Part shown: positions 8,564 through 18,446 of the stretch, one piece after another
Position numbering within the stretch: the stretch's first letter is position 1
Layout of the letters: each line of letters opens with the position of its first letter
Assembly: GCA_022823145.1 (NCBI GenBank)
Contig: JAJDXS010000031.1
Span: 1-64,000, forward strand
DNA length: 64,000 nt
Source: Gemmatimonadota bacterium
GTDB taxonomy: Bacteria; Gemmatimonadota; Gemmatimonadetes; Longimicrobiales; Gaopeijiaceae
Direction of reading: 5' to 3'
The notes under the pieces: model-generated
Databases searched by the model: none
Seen by the model: only the letters and a program-made list of their open reading frames with translations
Told to the model about the DNA's origin: nothing
Translations under genes and position numbers: made by a program

Positions 8564-9405
8564 TCAGTCTTTCAGCCGGTAGATCGCGTAGCTCCGGCGC
8601 TGGACTCCGAACACGGTCGGCCAACCCGTCGCGATCATGCCGTGCCCCGGGTCACTGAACAGCGCGCTTTCGATTTCCAGCGTGTGGATGTCAAGGAGCC
8701 AATACTGGTATCCCGATGCCTGCAGGATCGGGAGGGCGGGGACATGCTTCTGGTCCGATCGCAATTCTCTTCCGGTGCGCAGCGCACAGGAAGTTCTTCG
8801 AACGCGCCAACACCGCCGACGAGGTCACCCGAGGCTCCATGGACGTCCACGGCATGAAGACCCGTCCCCGGCGCAACCAGTATCGTCTCGTCAGCTGCCA
8901 GGGCGATGCTGCGGTATGCGGGCGAGACGGGGAACAGGCGTGCCCGTCTTCCGAGGCGTGGGTAGACCAGCACCTTGTTGTTGCCCCGATCGAGGAACGC
9001 TACGGAAGTGGGTGAGAAGGCGTAGTCGACCAGGTCGCGCACCTCGTGGGGCCCTCGGCCCAACCCGCCGCCGTAGATGTGGACAAGCGCACCCAGTGTG
9101 TCGACTTCCGCCACGGTGCCGGCCCTCCTGTCCATCACCAGGAACGTGCCCGACACAGCGTCATACCGCATGTCCGAGACCACGCTCAGCCACTCCGATC
9201 CGTGAGTCATGTCAGGTATGGCCAGCAGGGTTTGAGGGTGGAGGGTATGGGTGGTTTCAACGGCGGTGCCGGTCTCCTCGAACGCTACGGCAACCGCTGG
9301 GATGCTGGCCGATTCCGTCTGGCTCTGTGGCTGGCACCCCAGTAGAAGCAGCGCAGCAGGGATCGCCCGCGCCGGTGTCCAAGCCCCGAATAGTAAAGTA
9401 CACAT
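8564..9405 (-). pseudogene. Frameshifted propeller-like lipoprotein
   Basis: The first part (from ATG 9405) has a signal peptide ending LLLLGC, a lipobox, and propeller-like strands such as DMRYDAVSGTFLVMDRRAG and SPTSVAFLDRGNNKVLVYPR. The frame then shifts. Around 8765 the codons for RCAPEEN continue correctly only if one base is added, giving LRSDQKHVPALPILQ and a sensible C-terminus ending in RRSYAIYRLKD. Restored, the protein would be about 280 residues, shorter than the 400-residue propellers beside it. It is either a recent pseudogene or an assembly error. The family is related to, but distinct from, the RDSAG-type propellers. Confidence 0.7.
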
Positions 9406-9483
9406 TACATATTGTGATGTCGCGATTACATTCGGTTGACCAGTCTCTCGTGACCCGATGGCTCCCACGCCACCGGACATCTG

Positions 9484-11205
9484 TCAGATCTCCCCCCGCC
9501 GCGCCGCCCACACGGCGTAGTGGCTCGCGCGCGCCGCGAACGCCATGTACGTGAGCGACGGGTTCTGACATGCTGACGACGTCATTGCAGCGCCGTCGAC
9601 GACGAAGAGGTTTGGCACGTCCCACGCCTGGTTGTGGGCGTTCAGGACGGAGGTCGCGGGGTCGCGGCCCATGCGTGCCGTGCCCATCTCGTGGATCGTG
9701 AGGCCGGGCGGGGTCATCTCGGTGTCGATCGTGATGTCGCGGCCGCCGCCGGCCTCCAGCATCTCGGCGGCCTGCAATGCGGCGTCGAACATCATGGCGC
9801 GTTCGTTTTCGCTCCAGGCGCAACTGATCCGCAGCGTGGGGATTCCCCATTTGTCGACCTGGCCGGGGTCGAGGGCAACGTGGTTCTCCTCGCGGGGGAG
9901 GCACTCGCCGAATCCGCTGATTCCGAATGACCACGGCCCCGGGCGGAGGAGGTCGCTCTTGAAATCCGCTCCAAAACCAGGCATCGACGTGCCGCGGCCC
10001 CAGCCCTCCCTCGTCGCGGAGCCCTGATACCCGTAGCCGCGCAGGAAACCGGGCGAGGAATCGGTGACGTTGCGGAAGCGGGGAATGTAGATGCCGTTGG
10101 GGCGCCTGCCGCGGGTGGTCCGGTCCTCCCAGCCGGGGAAGGTCGCGCGCGCGCCGACGCCCATGGTGTGGTCCATGAGGTACTTGCCGAGCACGCCGCT
10201 CGAGTTGGCCAGACCGTCGGGGAAGTCGGCCGACTTCGAGTTGAGAAGGATGCGCGCGGACTCCAGCGCGGAGGCGCCGAGGAAGACGCTGCGGGCGTGG
10301 AATTCGAGTTCCTCGTGCGACTCGGCGTCGATGACGCGAACGCCGCCGGCTCGGCCGGCGCGCGGATCCCACAGGACTTCGGCGACGACGCTGTAGGGAC
10401 GCAGGGTCAGACGCCCGGTCGCCTCGGCCGCGGGCAGGGTCGCGTTGAGCGAGCTGAAGTAGCTGCGGGTGCGGCATCCGCGGTGGCAGGGGCCACAGTA
10501 GTGGCAGGCGCGGCGCCCCTTGTGATCACGGGTGAGGACCGCCGTGCGCCCGATCGTCATGAGGCGGTCTCCGCCGTAGGAGCTGGCGATCGCGCCCGCC
10601 ACGTGCTCCTCGATGCACGACATCTCCATAGGCGGCAGGAAGACGCCGTCAGGTACGTGCGCCAGCCCCTCCGCGCGCCCGCTGATGCCGACGAACGCTT
10701 CGACGTGGTCGTACCAGGGCGCCAGATCGGCGTATCGGATGGGCCAGTCGATCCCGTACCCCTCGCGCGCGTTGGCCTCGAAGTCGAGGTCGCTCAGGCG
10801 GTAGCACTGGCGCGCCCACATGATCGATCGGCCGCCCACCTGTCGTCCGCGGATCCACAGGAACGGCTTGTCGGGGTCGGTCGTGTACGGGTTCTCGATG
10901 TCGTTGACGAAGAACTTGCGGCCCACCTCGTCGCAGGCGTAGCACTCGCCCTGGACCGGCTGCTCGGCCGCTACCGCCTTGCGGTCGTTCCAGCCACGGT
11001 ACGGCATCTCGTAGGTGGGAAGGTGCTCGGCGTAGTCGCGCTCGGGCACGATCATGGGCCCCGCCTCGAGCACGAGCACGCTGGCGCCCAGCTCGGAGAG
11101 CTCCTTGGCCGCCCAGCCACCCGACATGCCAGAACCGACCACGATGGCGTCGAACTCCTGGCGGCGCGGCCGGATGTGGAAGAGGTCCCTGCGCGCGATG
11201 GTCAT
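9484..11205 (-). CDS. GMC-family FAD oxidoreductase (sugar/alcohol dehydrogenase)
   Basis: This 573-residue flavoenzyme of the glucose-methanol-choline family has a dinucleotide-binding GxGxxG in IVVGSGMSGGWAAKELSE, the RGRQVGG segment, and a cysteine-rich insert (CHYCGPCHRGC). The C-terminal active-site region includes IHEMGTARMGRDP and SACQNPSLTYMAFA. The ATG at 11205 overlaps the stop of the upstream subunit-3 gene by 4 bp, which decides the start over an in-frame ATG at 11238. It has no signal peptide of its own; the partner carries a Tat signal, so the folded pair is probably exported together. It should oxidise a sugar or polyol in the periplasm and pass electrons to the respiratory chain. 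Confidence 0.88.
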   Translation of the reverse strand: MTIARRDLFHIRPRRQEFDAIVVGSGMSGGWAAKELSELGASVLVLEAGPMIVPERDYAEHLPTYEMPYRGWNDRKAVAAEQPVQGECYACDEVGRKFFVNDIENPYTTDPDKPFLWIRGRQVGGRSIMWARQCYRLSDLDFEANAREGYGIDWPIRYADLAPWYDHVEAFVGISGRAEGLAHVPDGVFLPPMEMSCIEEHVAGAIASSYGGDRLMTIGRTAVLTRDHKGRRACHYCGPCHRGCRTRSYFSSLNATLPAAEATGRLTLRPYSVVAEVLWDPRAGRAGGVRVIDAESHEELEFHARSVFLGASALESARILLNSKSADFPDGLANSSGVLGKYLMDHTMGVGARATFPGWEDRTTRGRRPNGIYIPRFRNVTDSSPGFLRGYGYQGSATREGWGRGTSMPGFGADFKSDLLRPGPWSFGISGFGECLPREENHVALDPGQVDKWGIPTLRISCAWSENERAMMFDAALQAAEMLEAGGGRDITIDTEMTPPGLTIHEMGTARMGRDPATSVLNAHNQAWDVPNLFVVDGAAMTSSACQNPSLTYMAFAARASHYAVWAARRGEI

Positions 11206-11810
11206 CGGCGGGCCTCCTGCGGGTCGAGCGGCGCACACCCCTCGAAGGTGCGGAAGGTGGTGCGGTAGCCGAGCGCGGCGAGTCCCGGTTCCGACGTGAA
11301 GTACGCGGTCAAGGTGAACCGTTTGATGTCGTGGAAGAAGTGTTGCGATTCGTCCGCGGCGGGATCCTCGCGCAGCCGGGTCACTTCCTGGTCGAGGCCG
11401 CGGACGAAGGCCGCCTGCTCACCCGGCGCGCACTCGGCGAACGGGCTGCCGAAGCGCTCGCGGCACGCGGGGTCCACGGTGTCGAGCCCGGACAGGAACC
11501 GGTCCCGGTCGTCGTCGTCCAGCCATCCGTCCACCAGCGCGGCCACGAACTCGCTCACGCCGGCTTCCGATGCGCCCGGCGTGTCCGTCGCGGGGACGAT
11601 CACTTCGGCGAGCGCCTCCATGGCCCGGGCACGGGTCGGCGTGAGCAGCGACGCGGCCTGGGGCGCCGCGGCTTCGGATCTGCCGGGCGCCGCCGCCGAG
11701 GCACGCACCCGTTCCCGCCACGCCACCAGCCTGTCCAGCTCGTCGAGAGGCATGAGGACGGGGGCGCTCGCCAACCCACCCAGCACGCCAATGGCCTCCC
11801 GTCGCTTCAT
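11202..11810 (-). CDS. Gluconate 2-dehydrogenase subunit 3 family protein (Tat-exported)
   Basis: This 202-residue protein has an N-terminal twin-arginine-type signal (MKRREAIGVLGGLASAP). The helical Gluconate_2-dh3 domain follows, with the typical opening LTPTRARAMEALAEVIVPATDTPGA and the later GYRTTFRTFEGC region. In characterised gluconate and fructose dehydrogenases the small subunit is needed for folding and for Tat export of the flavoprotein subunit. The 4-bp overlap with the GMC gene supports a 1:1 complex. It is transcribed divergently from the TIM-barrel gene at 11868. Confidence 0.85.
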   Translation of the reverse strand: MKRREAIGVLGGLASAPVLMPLDELDRLVAWRERVRASAAAPGRSEAAAPQAASLLTPTRARAMEALAEVIVPATDTPGASEAGVSEFVAALVDGWLDDDDRDRFLSGLDTVDPACRERFGSPFAECAPGEQAAFVRGLDQEVTRLREDPAADESQHFFHDIKRFTLTAYFTSEPGLAALGYRTTFRTFEGCAPLDPQEARR

Positions 11811-11867
11811 GCGTTACCGTTTCCGCCGCCTTGACGCGGTCTTGCTGCAGGGAAAGGAACCCAACCG

Positions 11868-12773
<906 letters not shown>

Positions 12774-12798
12774 ATCCTCCAACCCCCAAGGCGATCCC

Positions 12799-13695
12799 AT
12801 GCTGGAAATCCGAGACCTCGTCAAAGTCTACCCCGGACCCGTCGCGGCGCTGCAAGGCGTCTCGCTGGATGTATCGAAGGGCATGTTCGGCCTCCTCGGG
12901 CCCAACGGCGCCGGCAAGACCACCCTGATGCGCATCGTCGCGGGGCTGCTGGAGCCCACCTCGGGTGCGGTCCGCTTCAACGGCGAGGACATCGTCGCCG
13001 ATCCCCGCCGCATTCGCCGCCAACTCGGCTACCTGCCCCAGGACTTTGGCTTCTACCCCCACCTGAGCGGCGAGGCGATGCTGCGCTACCTGCTCGTGCT
13101 GAAGGGCGTGCAGGCTCCGCAGGGGCTGAAAAAGCTCGCGGCGGAGCTGCTGGAGCGGGTCAACCTGTCCTACGCCGCCGGGCGCAAGGTGAAGGGGTAC
13201 TCGGGCGGCATGAAACAGCGGCTCGGGATCGCACAGGCGCTGGCGGGCAACCCGCGGCTGATCATCGTCGACGAGCCCACGGCCGGTCTCGATCCGGAGG
13301 AACGCATCCGCTTCTACCGGCTGCTCGCCGAACTCGCCGAAGACCGTACGGTGCTCCTGTCCACCCACATCGTCGAGGACATCTCGGTGCTGTGCCCGCG
13401 AGTGGCGATCATGTACGACGGGCGCTTCGTGGCCGACACGACGCCGGGCGAAGCACGTGATCGGCTGGCCGGAACGATCTACCAGGGCGAGGTGACCAAG
13501 GAGGATCTGGCCGGGATCGAGCGCCGCTACCGGATCACCCAGGCGATCCTGATCGAGGGGCGCAACCAGGTCCGCGTCCACATGCCCGCAGAGGAAGGGG
13601 CCGAGGGCGCGGTGCCCGAGGGGTTCGTGTCCGTGGCCCCGACGCTCGAAGACGCCTATCTGCTGTTGGCGCAGGCGAACGGAGCCGGCTCGTGA
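12799..13695 (+). CDS. ABC transporter ATP-binding protein
   Basis: This 298-residue ATPase has Walker A GPNGAGKTT, Q-loop LGYLPQDFGF, signature YSGGMKQRL, Walker B LIIVDEP and H-loop STH. The C-terminal roughly 80 residues form the extension typical of NatA/DrrA-like exporters. It begins 25 bp after the isomerase gene and overlaps the permease-peptidase gene by 4 bp, so it energises that permease. The same ATPase plus permease/M1 fusion arrangement is common in Gemmatimonadota and Bacteroidota. Confidence 0.9.
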   Translation: MLEIRDLVKVYPGPVAALQGVSLDVSKGMFGLLGPNGAGKTTLMRIVAGLLEPTSGAVRFNGEDIVADPRRIRRQLGYLPQDFGFYPHLSGEAMLRYLLVLKGVQAPQGLKKLAAELLERVNLSYAAGRKVKGYSGGMKQRLGIAQALAGNPRLIIVDEPTAGLDPEERIRFYRLLAELAEDRTVLLSTHIVEDISVLCPRVAIMYDGRFVADTTPGEARDRLAGTIYQGEVTKEDLAGIERRYRITQAILIEGRNQVRVHMPAEEGAEGAVPEGFVSVAPTLEDAYLLLAQANGAGS

Positions 13696-16600
13696 ACAGT
13701 TTCACAAGGTGGTGGGAGGTCACGCGCAGGGAACTGTTTTCGGGATTGCGCAGACCCGCCTATTGGGTCCTCTTCGCGATCCTGCTGCTCATGGCCTGGG
13801 GATGGTCCGAGGGGGCGGTAACGATCTCGTCGGGCGACTCGACCGTCGGCGGCGAACGGTCCCACGTCACGTCGGTATTCGCCCAGAGCATGATCCAGTG
13901 CATCGTGGTGATGGGGATCGGTGCGTGGTTCCTCGCCATCGCGGCCGGCCTGGTCGTGATCCGCGACCTCGAGCTTCAGGTCACCGAGGTCTTCCATTCG
14001 ACGCGTCTCACCCCGAGCGAGTACGTGTGGGGGAAGTTCGCCGGTGCGCTCGGCGTCTTCCTCGTGATCTGGCTCCTCTATCTGTGCATGGGGGTCTTCT
14101 TCAACCATGTGGTCGCGGCGGGCGAGGATACCAGGCACATCGGCCCGTTCATGCTGGCGAACTACCTGTTCCCCACCGTGCTGTTCGGGCTTCCGCAGAT
14201 CCTGCTCTTCGCAGGTGTGCCGTTCTTCCTGGGCACCTGGACGCGCCGGCCGATCATCGTCTTCTTCTTCCCGATCCTGGTGCTCCTGGTCACCCTCACC
14301 TTCCTCACTCTCTGGTCGCCCGACTGGCTTTCGCCCGAGTTGAACCGCGCACTGATGCTTGTGGACCCGTCGGGCTTCCGCTGGCTCAACGAGACCTTCC
14401 TCAAGGTGGACCGCGGGGTCGAGTTCTATAACAGCGCGGTGCTGCGGCCCGATGCGGGCTTCCTGCTCAGCCGGGTCGCCTTCGGTGTCATCGGATTGAC
14501 CGCCGTGGGTGGCGCGGCGATGAGCTACTCCGCGAGGCTGCGCCGGGGAGCCAGCGAATCGAAGTTGTTGCGGTCGTTTGCCAGGGCGCTGAAGCTGTTT
14601 GCGTGGCTGTCCTGGCCATTCGCGCGCGTATTCGGACGCCGCCGCGCCGATGTGACCACGGCTGCCGAGCCGTCCTCCGGCGAGGCGACCCTCCGGGATC
14701 TCGACATGGCCACCGCGCCCCTCGGCTTCTGGAAGGCCGCCCGCGTGATCGGTCGCGAAGAGGTCCGGGAGCTTGTTCGCCGCCCGGGCATGTATCTCTT
14801 CGTGCCGCTGATCCTCTATCAGTCCCTGTTTGCCACACTCATCGCCATCGGCCCCTTCAATTCGCCGCTGCTCCTGACTTCCGGCGCGGTGGCGGTGCGG
14901 CAGCTGAACACGCTCAGCCTGCTGGTCTGCTTCCTTCTGCTCTTCTATACGGTCGAGTCCCTGCACAAGGAGCGCAGCCGCCGACTCGCCGAGATCTTCA
15001 ACGCGTCACCCATAGGCACAGGGTCGATCCTGCTCGGCAAGACGCTCGGCAACAGCATGGTGGCGGGACTGATTCTGACCGTCGGTGTCGTCGCGAGCTG
15101 GGGGTTCATCGTCTGGCAGCAGCTCTTCGAGGGCAGTCCGGTCGGATTCGACATCGTCCCGTTCGTGGTTACCTGGGGCGGTGTGCTGGCCCCGACCTTC
15201 ATCTTCTGGACCGCGCTGGTCACGGCGCTCTTCGCCTTCTTCCGCAATCGATACGCGGTGTACGGCGTCGGCTTCGCGCTGATCATCTACACCATCTATC
15301 GGATGGACTTCGACGATTCGTTCGGCTGGGTGCTAAACTGGATGGCGTGGAACGCGGTCCAGTGGAGCGACATGGGCGCGTTCTCGCTGCAGGGGACCGA
15401 ACTGCTTCTCAACCGCGTGCTCTACCTGAGCCTGGTGCCGCTCCTTGTCGCGCTGGCCGTCAGGTGGTTCGGCCGGCAGGATCGCGACGCGACGCGCCTC
15501 GTGCATCGCATGAGGCCCAAGCCACTGCTGATCGGGGCTCTGCGCCTGATTCCGTGGGCTGCGCCCGCGATCGCGATTGCGCTCGTCCTGTTCTTCGGAG
15601 GCAGGGCGGGTCGGGAGGGCGATGCCGCCGAGGAAGCGCAGAAGGACTACTGGCGCGAAAACGTCGCTACCTGGACCGGCTTCGAGATGCCGTCGGTGTC
15701 GGACGTCGATGTCGACCTCGACTTCGAGCCGGCGGAGCGGACGGCTTCGGTCAAGGGAGAGTACACCTTCCAAAACCACCGCGACTATGCCTACGAGCAG
15801 ATCCCGGTGACGGCCGGACAGTGGGATCCCATCGAATGGACCCTGAACGGGGAGCCCTACGAGCCGGACAACCGTTCCAACCTGTTCGTCTTTGAACCCG
15901 TTGATCCGCTGGGGCCCGGCGAATCGCTCACGATCGGATTCAGCTACGACCTTGAGTACCCGCGGGGAATGGCCAAGGGACCTGGAGGCGCGGCGCAGTT
16001 CATCCTGGAATCGGGGATCGTGCTGACGGCGTTTTCGCCGACATTCGTCCCGACACCGGGGTACAACGAGCAGATCGGTGTGGACGGAGACAACTCATCC
16101 GAGCCGAAGGACTATCCGGACGACTTCTACGAGGGCGAGACCGAGCCGCTCTTCGGCTGGGGTGGGGCGCCGTTCACGGTGCGCACGCGCATCACCCTGC
16201 CCGAGGAGTACACCGCCAACGGCGTGGGGCAACTGGTGAGCGACGAGGTGACCGACGGCCGGCGCACGGTCGTGTGGGAGACGGACTACCCGGTCGACCT
16301 GTTCAACGTCGTGGCGGGCAAATACGCCGTGAAGGAGGGCGACGGGACAGCGATCTACTACCATCCGGAGCACGATTACAACATCGAAGAAATGTCGGCG
16401 GCGCTGGACGCCGCGCGCAAGTACTTCTCCGAGTGGTTCCATCCCTTCCCGTGGGACCTGCTCAAGATCTCGGAGTTTGCGGCGCTCGCGACCTATGCTC
16501 AGGGATTCCCCACCAACATCACCTTCAGCGAGGGGATCGGGTTCCTGGCCAGGAGCGATCCCCGGTCGCACGTGGCTTTCCTGGTGGTTGCGCACGAGGC

Positions 16601-17378
16601 CGCCCACCAGTGGTGGGGCAACCTGTTGACGCCGGGCCAGGGTCCGGGCGGCAACATCCTGTCCGAAGGGATGGCGCACTACTCGACAATACTGCTGCAC
16701 GAGCAGGTGTACGGCGATCGCTACCGAATCGAGTTCACCAGGCGCCTGGAGCAGATGTACGGCGACCAGCGCTTCGTCGACTCGGAGCAACTGCTGGTAA
16801 AGACCGACGGGAGCCGCTCCGGCGACCAGACGGTCACCTACGACAAGGGTGGCTGGGTCCCGTGGATGCTCCACCAGGAGATGGGGCGGGAGAACATTCT
16901 CGCGGGGCTCCAGGCCTTCATTGCGAAGTACAACCCGGACCCCGACTTCCCCGTCATCCAGGACATGCTGGCCGTCCTGCGGGACTTTGCACCCGACACG
17001 ACCGCGTTCGATGCGTTCGCCGAGCAGTGGTTCTTCGATGTGGTAGTGCCCGAATACCGGTTCTCCGACGTGACGAAAACGCGGGAGGGCGGTGAATGGG
17101 TGGTGCGGGGGACAGTCGAGAACGTGGGAACGAGCCGCATGCGCGTGCAGGTGGGCGCGACCGCCGGCGAGCGGTGGTCGGACGAGGGTGACGATGGCAG
17201 CCGGACGGTGGTGAACGAGGACTATCGGGACGCCCGCACCCACGTGGTGTTGGGCGCCGGGGAGTCGGCCGAGTTCGTGATCCGCGCCGATTTCGAACCC
17301 GAGCGCGTGCTCATCGACCCGGATGTCCTGGTGCTGCAGTTGAACCGGGACATGGCGGTCTTCGAGTTCGAGGAGTGA
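13692..17378 (+). CDS. ABC transporter permease fused to an M1 aminopeptidase domain
   Basis: This 1228-residue protein has an N-terminal ABC-2-type permease half with multiple hydrophobic helices to about residue 560. A second hydrophobic cluster follows, and then an extracytoplasmic M1-type region from about 650. The zinc site is HEAAH at residues 968-972 with a Glu 20 residues further on (SEG), as HExxH-x19-E. The gluzincin exopeptidase-like motif (G-x-M-x-N) is not obvious, so substrate specificity is uncertain. It overlaps the ATPase gene by 4 bp. The likely role is export or envelope peptide processing; this fused family is annotated as ABC permease/M1 aminopeptidase. Confidence 0.88.
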   Translation: MNSFTRWWEVTRRELFSGLRRPAYWVLFAILLLMAWGWSEGAVTISSGDSTVGGERSHVTSVFAQSMIQCIVVMGIGAWFLAIAAGLVVIRDLELQVTEVFHSTRLTPSEYVWGKFAGALGVFLVIWLLYLCMGVFFNHVVAAGEDTRHIGPFMLANYLFPTVLFGLPQILLFAGVPFFLGTWTRRPIIVFFFPILVLLVTLTFLTLWSPDWLSPELNRALMLVDPSGFRWLNETFLKVDRGVEFYNSAVLRPDAGFLLSRVAFGVIGLTAVGGAAMSYSARLRRGASESKLLRSFARALKLFAWLSWPFARVFGRRRADVTTAAEPSSGEATLRDLDMATAPLGFWKAARVIGREEVRELVRRPGMYLFVPLILYQSLFATLIAIGPFNSPLLLTSGAVAVRQLNTLSLLVCFLLLFYTVESLHKERSRRLAEIFNASPIGTGSILLGKTLGNSMVAGLILTVGVVASWGFIVWQQLFEGSPVGFDIVPFVVTWGGVLAPTFIFWTALVTALFAFFRNRYAVYGVGFALIIYTIYRMDFDDSFGWVLNWMAWNAVQWSDMGAFSLQGTELLLNRVLYLSLVPLLVALAVRWFGRQDRDATRLVHRMRPKPLLIGALRLIPWAAPAIAIALVLFFGGRAGREGDAAEEAQKDYWRENVATWTGFEMPSVSDVDVDLDFEPAERTASVKGEYTFQNHRDYAYEQIPVTAGQWDPIEWTLNGEPYEPDNRSNLFVFEPVDPLGPGESLTIGFSYDLEYPRGMAKGPGGAAQFILESGIVLTAFSPTFVPTPGYNEQIGVDGDNSSEPKDYPDDFYEGETEPLFGWGGAPFTVRTRITLPEEYTANGVGQLVSDEVTDGRRTVVWETDYPVDLFNVVAGKYAVKEGDGTAIYYHPEHDYNIEEMSAALDAARKYFSEWFHPFPWDLLKISEFAALATYAQGFPTNITFSEGIGFLARSDPRSHVAFLVVAHEAAHQWWGNLLTPGQGPGGNILSEGMAHYSTILLHEQVYGDRYRIEFTRRLEQMYGDQRFVDSEQLLVKTDGSRSGDQTVTYDKGGWVPWMLHQEMGRENILAGLQAFIAKYNPDPDFPVIQDMLAVLRDFAPDTTAFDAFAEQWFFDVVVPEYRFSDVTKTREGGEWVVRGTVENVGTSRMRVQVGATAGERWSDEGDDGSRTVVNEDYRDARTHVVLGAGESAEFVIRADFEPERVLIDPDVLVLQLNRDMAVFEFEE

Positions 17379-17401
17379 CGCGAGACAGGAGAGCCTTCAG
17401 T

Positions 17402-17429
17402 CGGCAGGCTGTCCCTGCGGCGCCTGCCG
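17402..17429. terminator. Inverted repeat between convergent genes
   Basis: CGGCAGGC (17402-17409) and GCCTGCCG (17422-17429) form a perfect 8-bp stem with a 12-base loop. It lies in the 66-bp gap between the convergent permease and dioxygenase genes. There is no T-tract, so a bidirectional terminator is only probable. Confidence 0.4.
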
Positions 17430-17444
17430 GCACGTCCGCCCGAC

Positions 17445-18269
17445 TCAGACCGGCGCCTCTCCCCGAATCGTGACCCGGTAGCCCGACCTCGTCGCCGGCC
17501 AGTAGTCCCAGATCGCGTGATGCTGGGCGGAGCGGTTGTCCCAGAACGCGATCGAGTTGGGCCGCCAGCGGAAGCGGCACTGGAAGTCCGGCCTCGCGAC
17601 GTGTTCGTACAGCAGCGCCAGAATCCCGCGGCTCTCGGCCGGCGGCAGGCCCACGATGTATTGCGTGAACATCTGGTTGACGAAGAGCGCCTTGCGGCCG
17701 GTCACCGGATGCGTCCGCACCACGGGATGCTCCGCCGACGGGTAGCTCCGTCCCCCGTCGTCACGGCCAATGAGCCGGTTGGTCTCCCGATAGTACGGTC
17801 CGCCGTCGTGCACCGCGGTCAATCCGTCCAGAAACGCGCGCATCCCCTCAGAAAGCCCCTCGTACGCGGCGTACATGTTCGCGAAGAGCGTGTCTCCACC
17901 CGTCTCGGGAACGGTGTGGAGGCGCAGAATCGACCCCATCGGCGGCCGCGGATCGCATGACACGTCCGAGTGCCATTGCTCCCCGGCGACACGCCTCGAA
18001 TCCCGGTCCGCATGGATCGGCATGACCTCGGGGTGGCCGTCGACCCCTGGATCGTTGGGGTGGGCCACCAGTTCACCGAATCGCGCGCCGAGTTCCTTCT
18101 GGCTCTCGATCGAGATGTCCTGGTCGCGGAAGAAGATGACGCAGTGGTCCATCAGCGCGTCGTGAATCGCACGGAAGTCGGAATCGCTGACCTCGCCGAG
18201 GTCCAGACCCCGGATCTCCGCGCCGATGACAGGGGTGACGGGCCGAATATGGATTGTTGAATGACTCAT
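17445..18269 (-). CDS. TauD/TfdA-family Fe(II)/2-oxoglutarate dioxygenase
   Basis: This 274-residue protein spans the whole TauD fold. The N-terminal segment is GAEIRGLDLGEVSDSDFRAI, the metal-binding HxD is in GEQWHSDVSCDP, and the distal His is in NRSAQHHAIWDY. The 2-oxoglutarate-binding Arg follows in ATRSGYRVTIRG. It would couple decarboxylation of 2-oxoglutarate to hydroxylation of a small substrate such as taurine, another sulfonate or an aryloxyalkanoate. The chosen ATG at 18269 matches the family's N-terminus. It is divergent from the CocE gene and otherwise isolated. Confidence 0.88.
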   Translation of the reverse strand: MSHSTIHIRPVTPVIGAEIRGLDLGEVSDSDFRAIHDALMDHCVIFFRDQDISIESQKELGARFGELVAHPNDPGVDGHPEVMPIHADRDSRRVAGEQWHSDVSCDPRPPMGSILRLHTVPETGGDTLFANMYAAYEGLSEGMRAFLDGLTAVHDGGPYYRETNRLIGRDDGGRSYPSAEHPVVRTHPVTGRKALFVNQMFTQYIVGLPPAESRGILALLYEHVARPDFQCRFRWRPNSIAFWDNRSAQHHAIWDYWPATRSGYRVTIRGEAPV

Positions 18270-18446
18270 GGTTCGCGCGTGATCCAGTGCTTCCGGATGG
18301 GGAGTTTGCCGGGCGTGCGGTGCGGGGTTACGGTCACCGTCCTTGACAAATGTAATCGGGACGGGGGGTGGTGGAGCCAGCGCCCGTCTTCCCACGGTAT
18401 ATCGGCTGCGTGGCCGCGCACGGAGACCTGGAGAAGGGAGGCGGCA

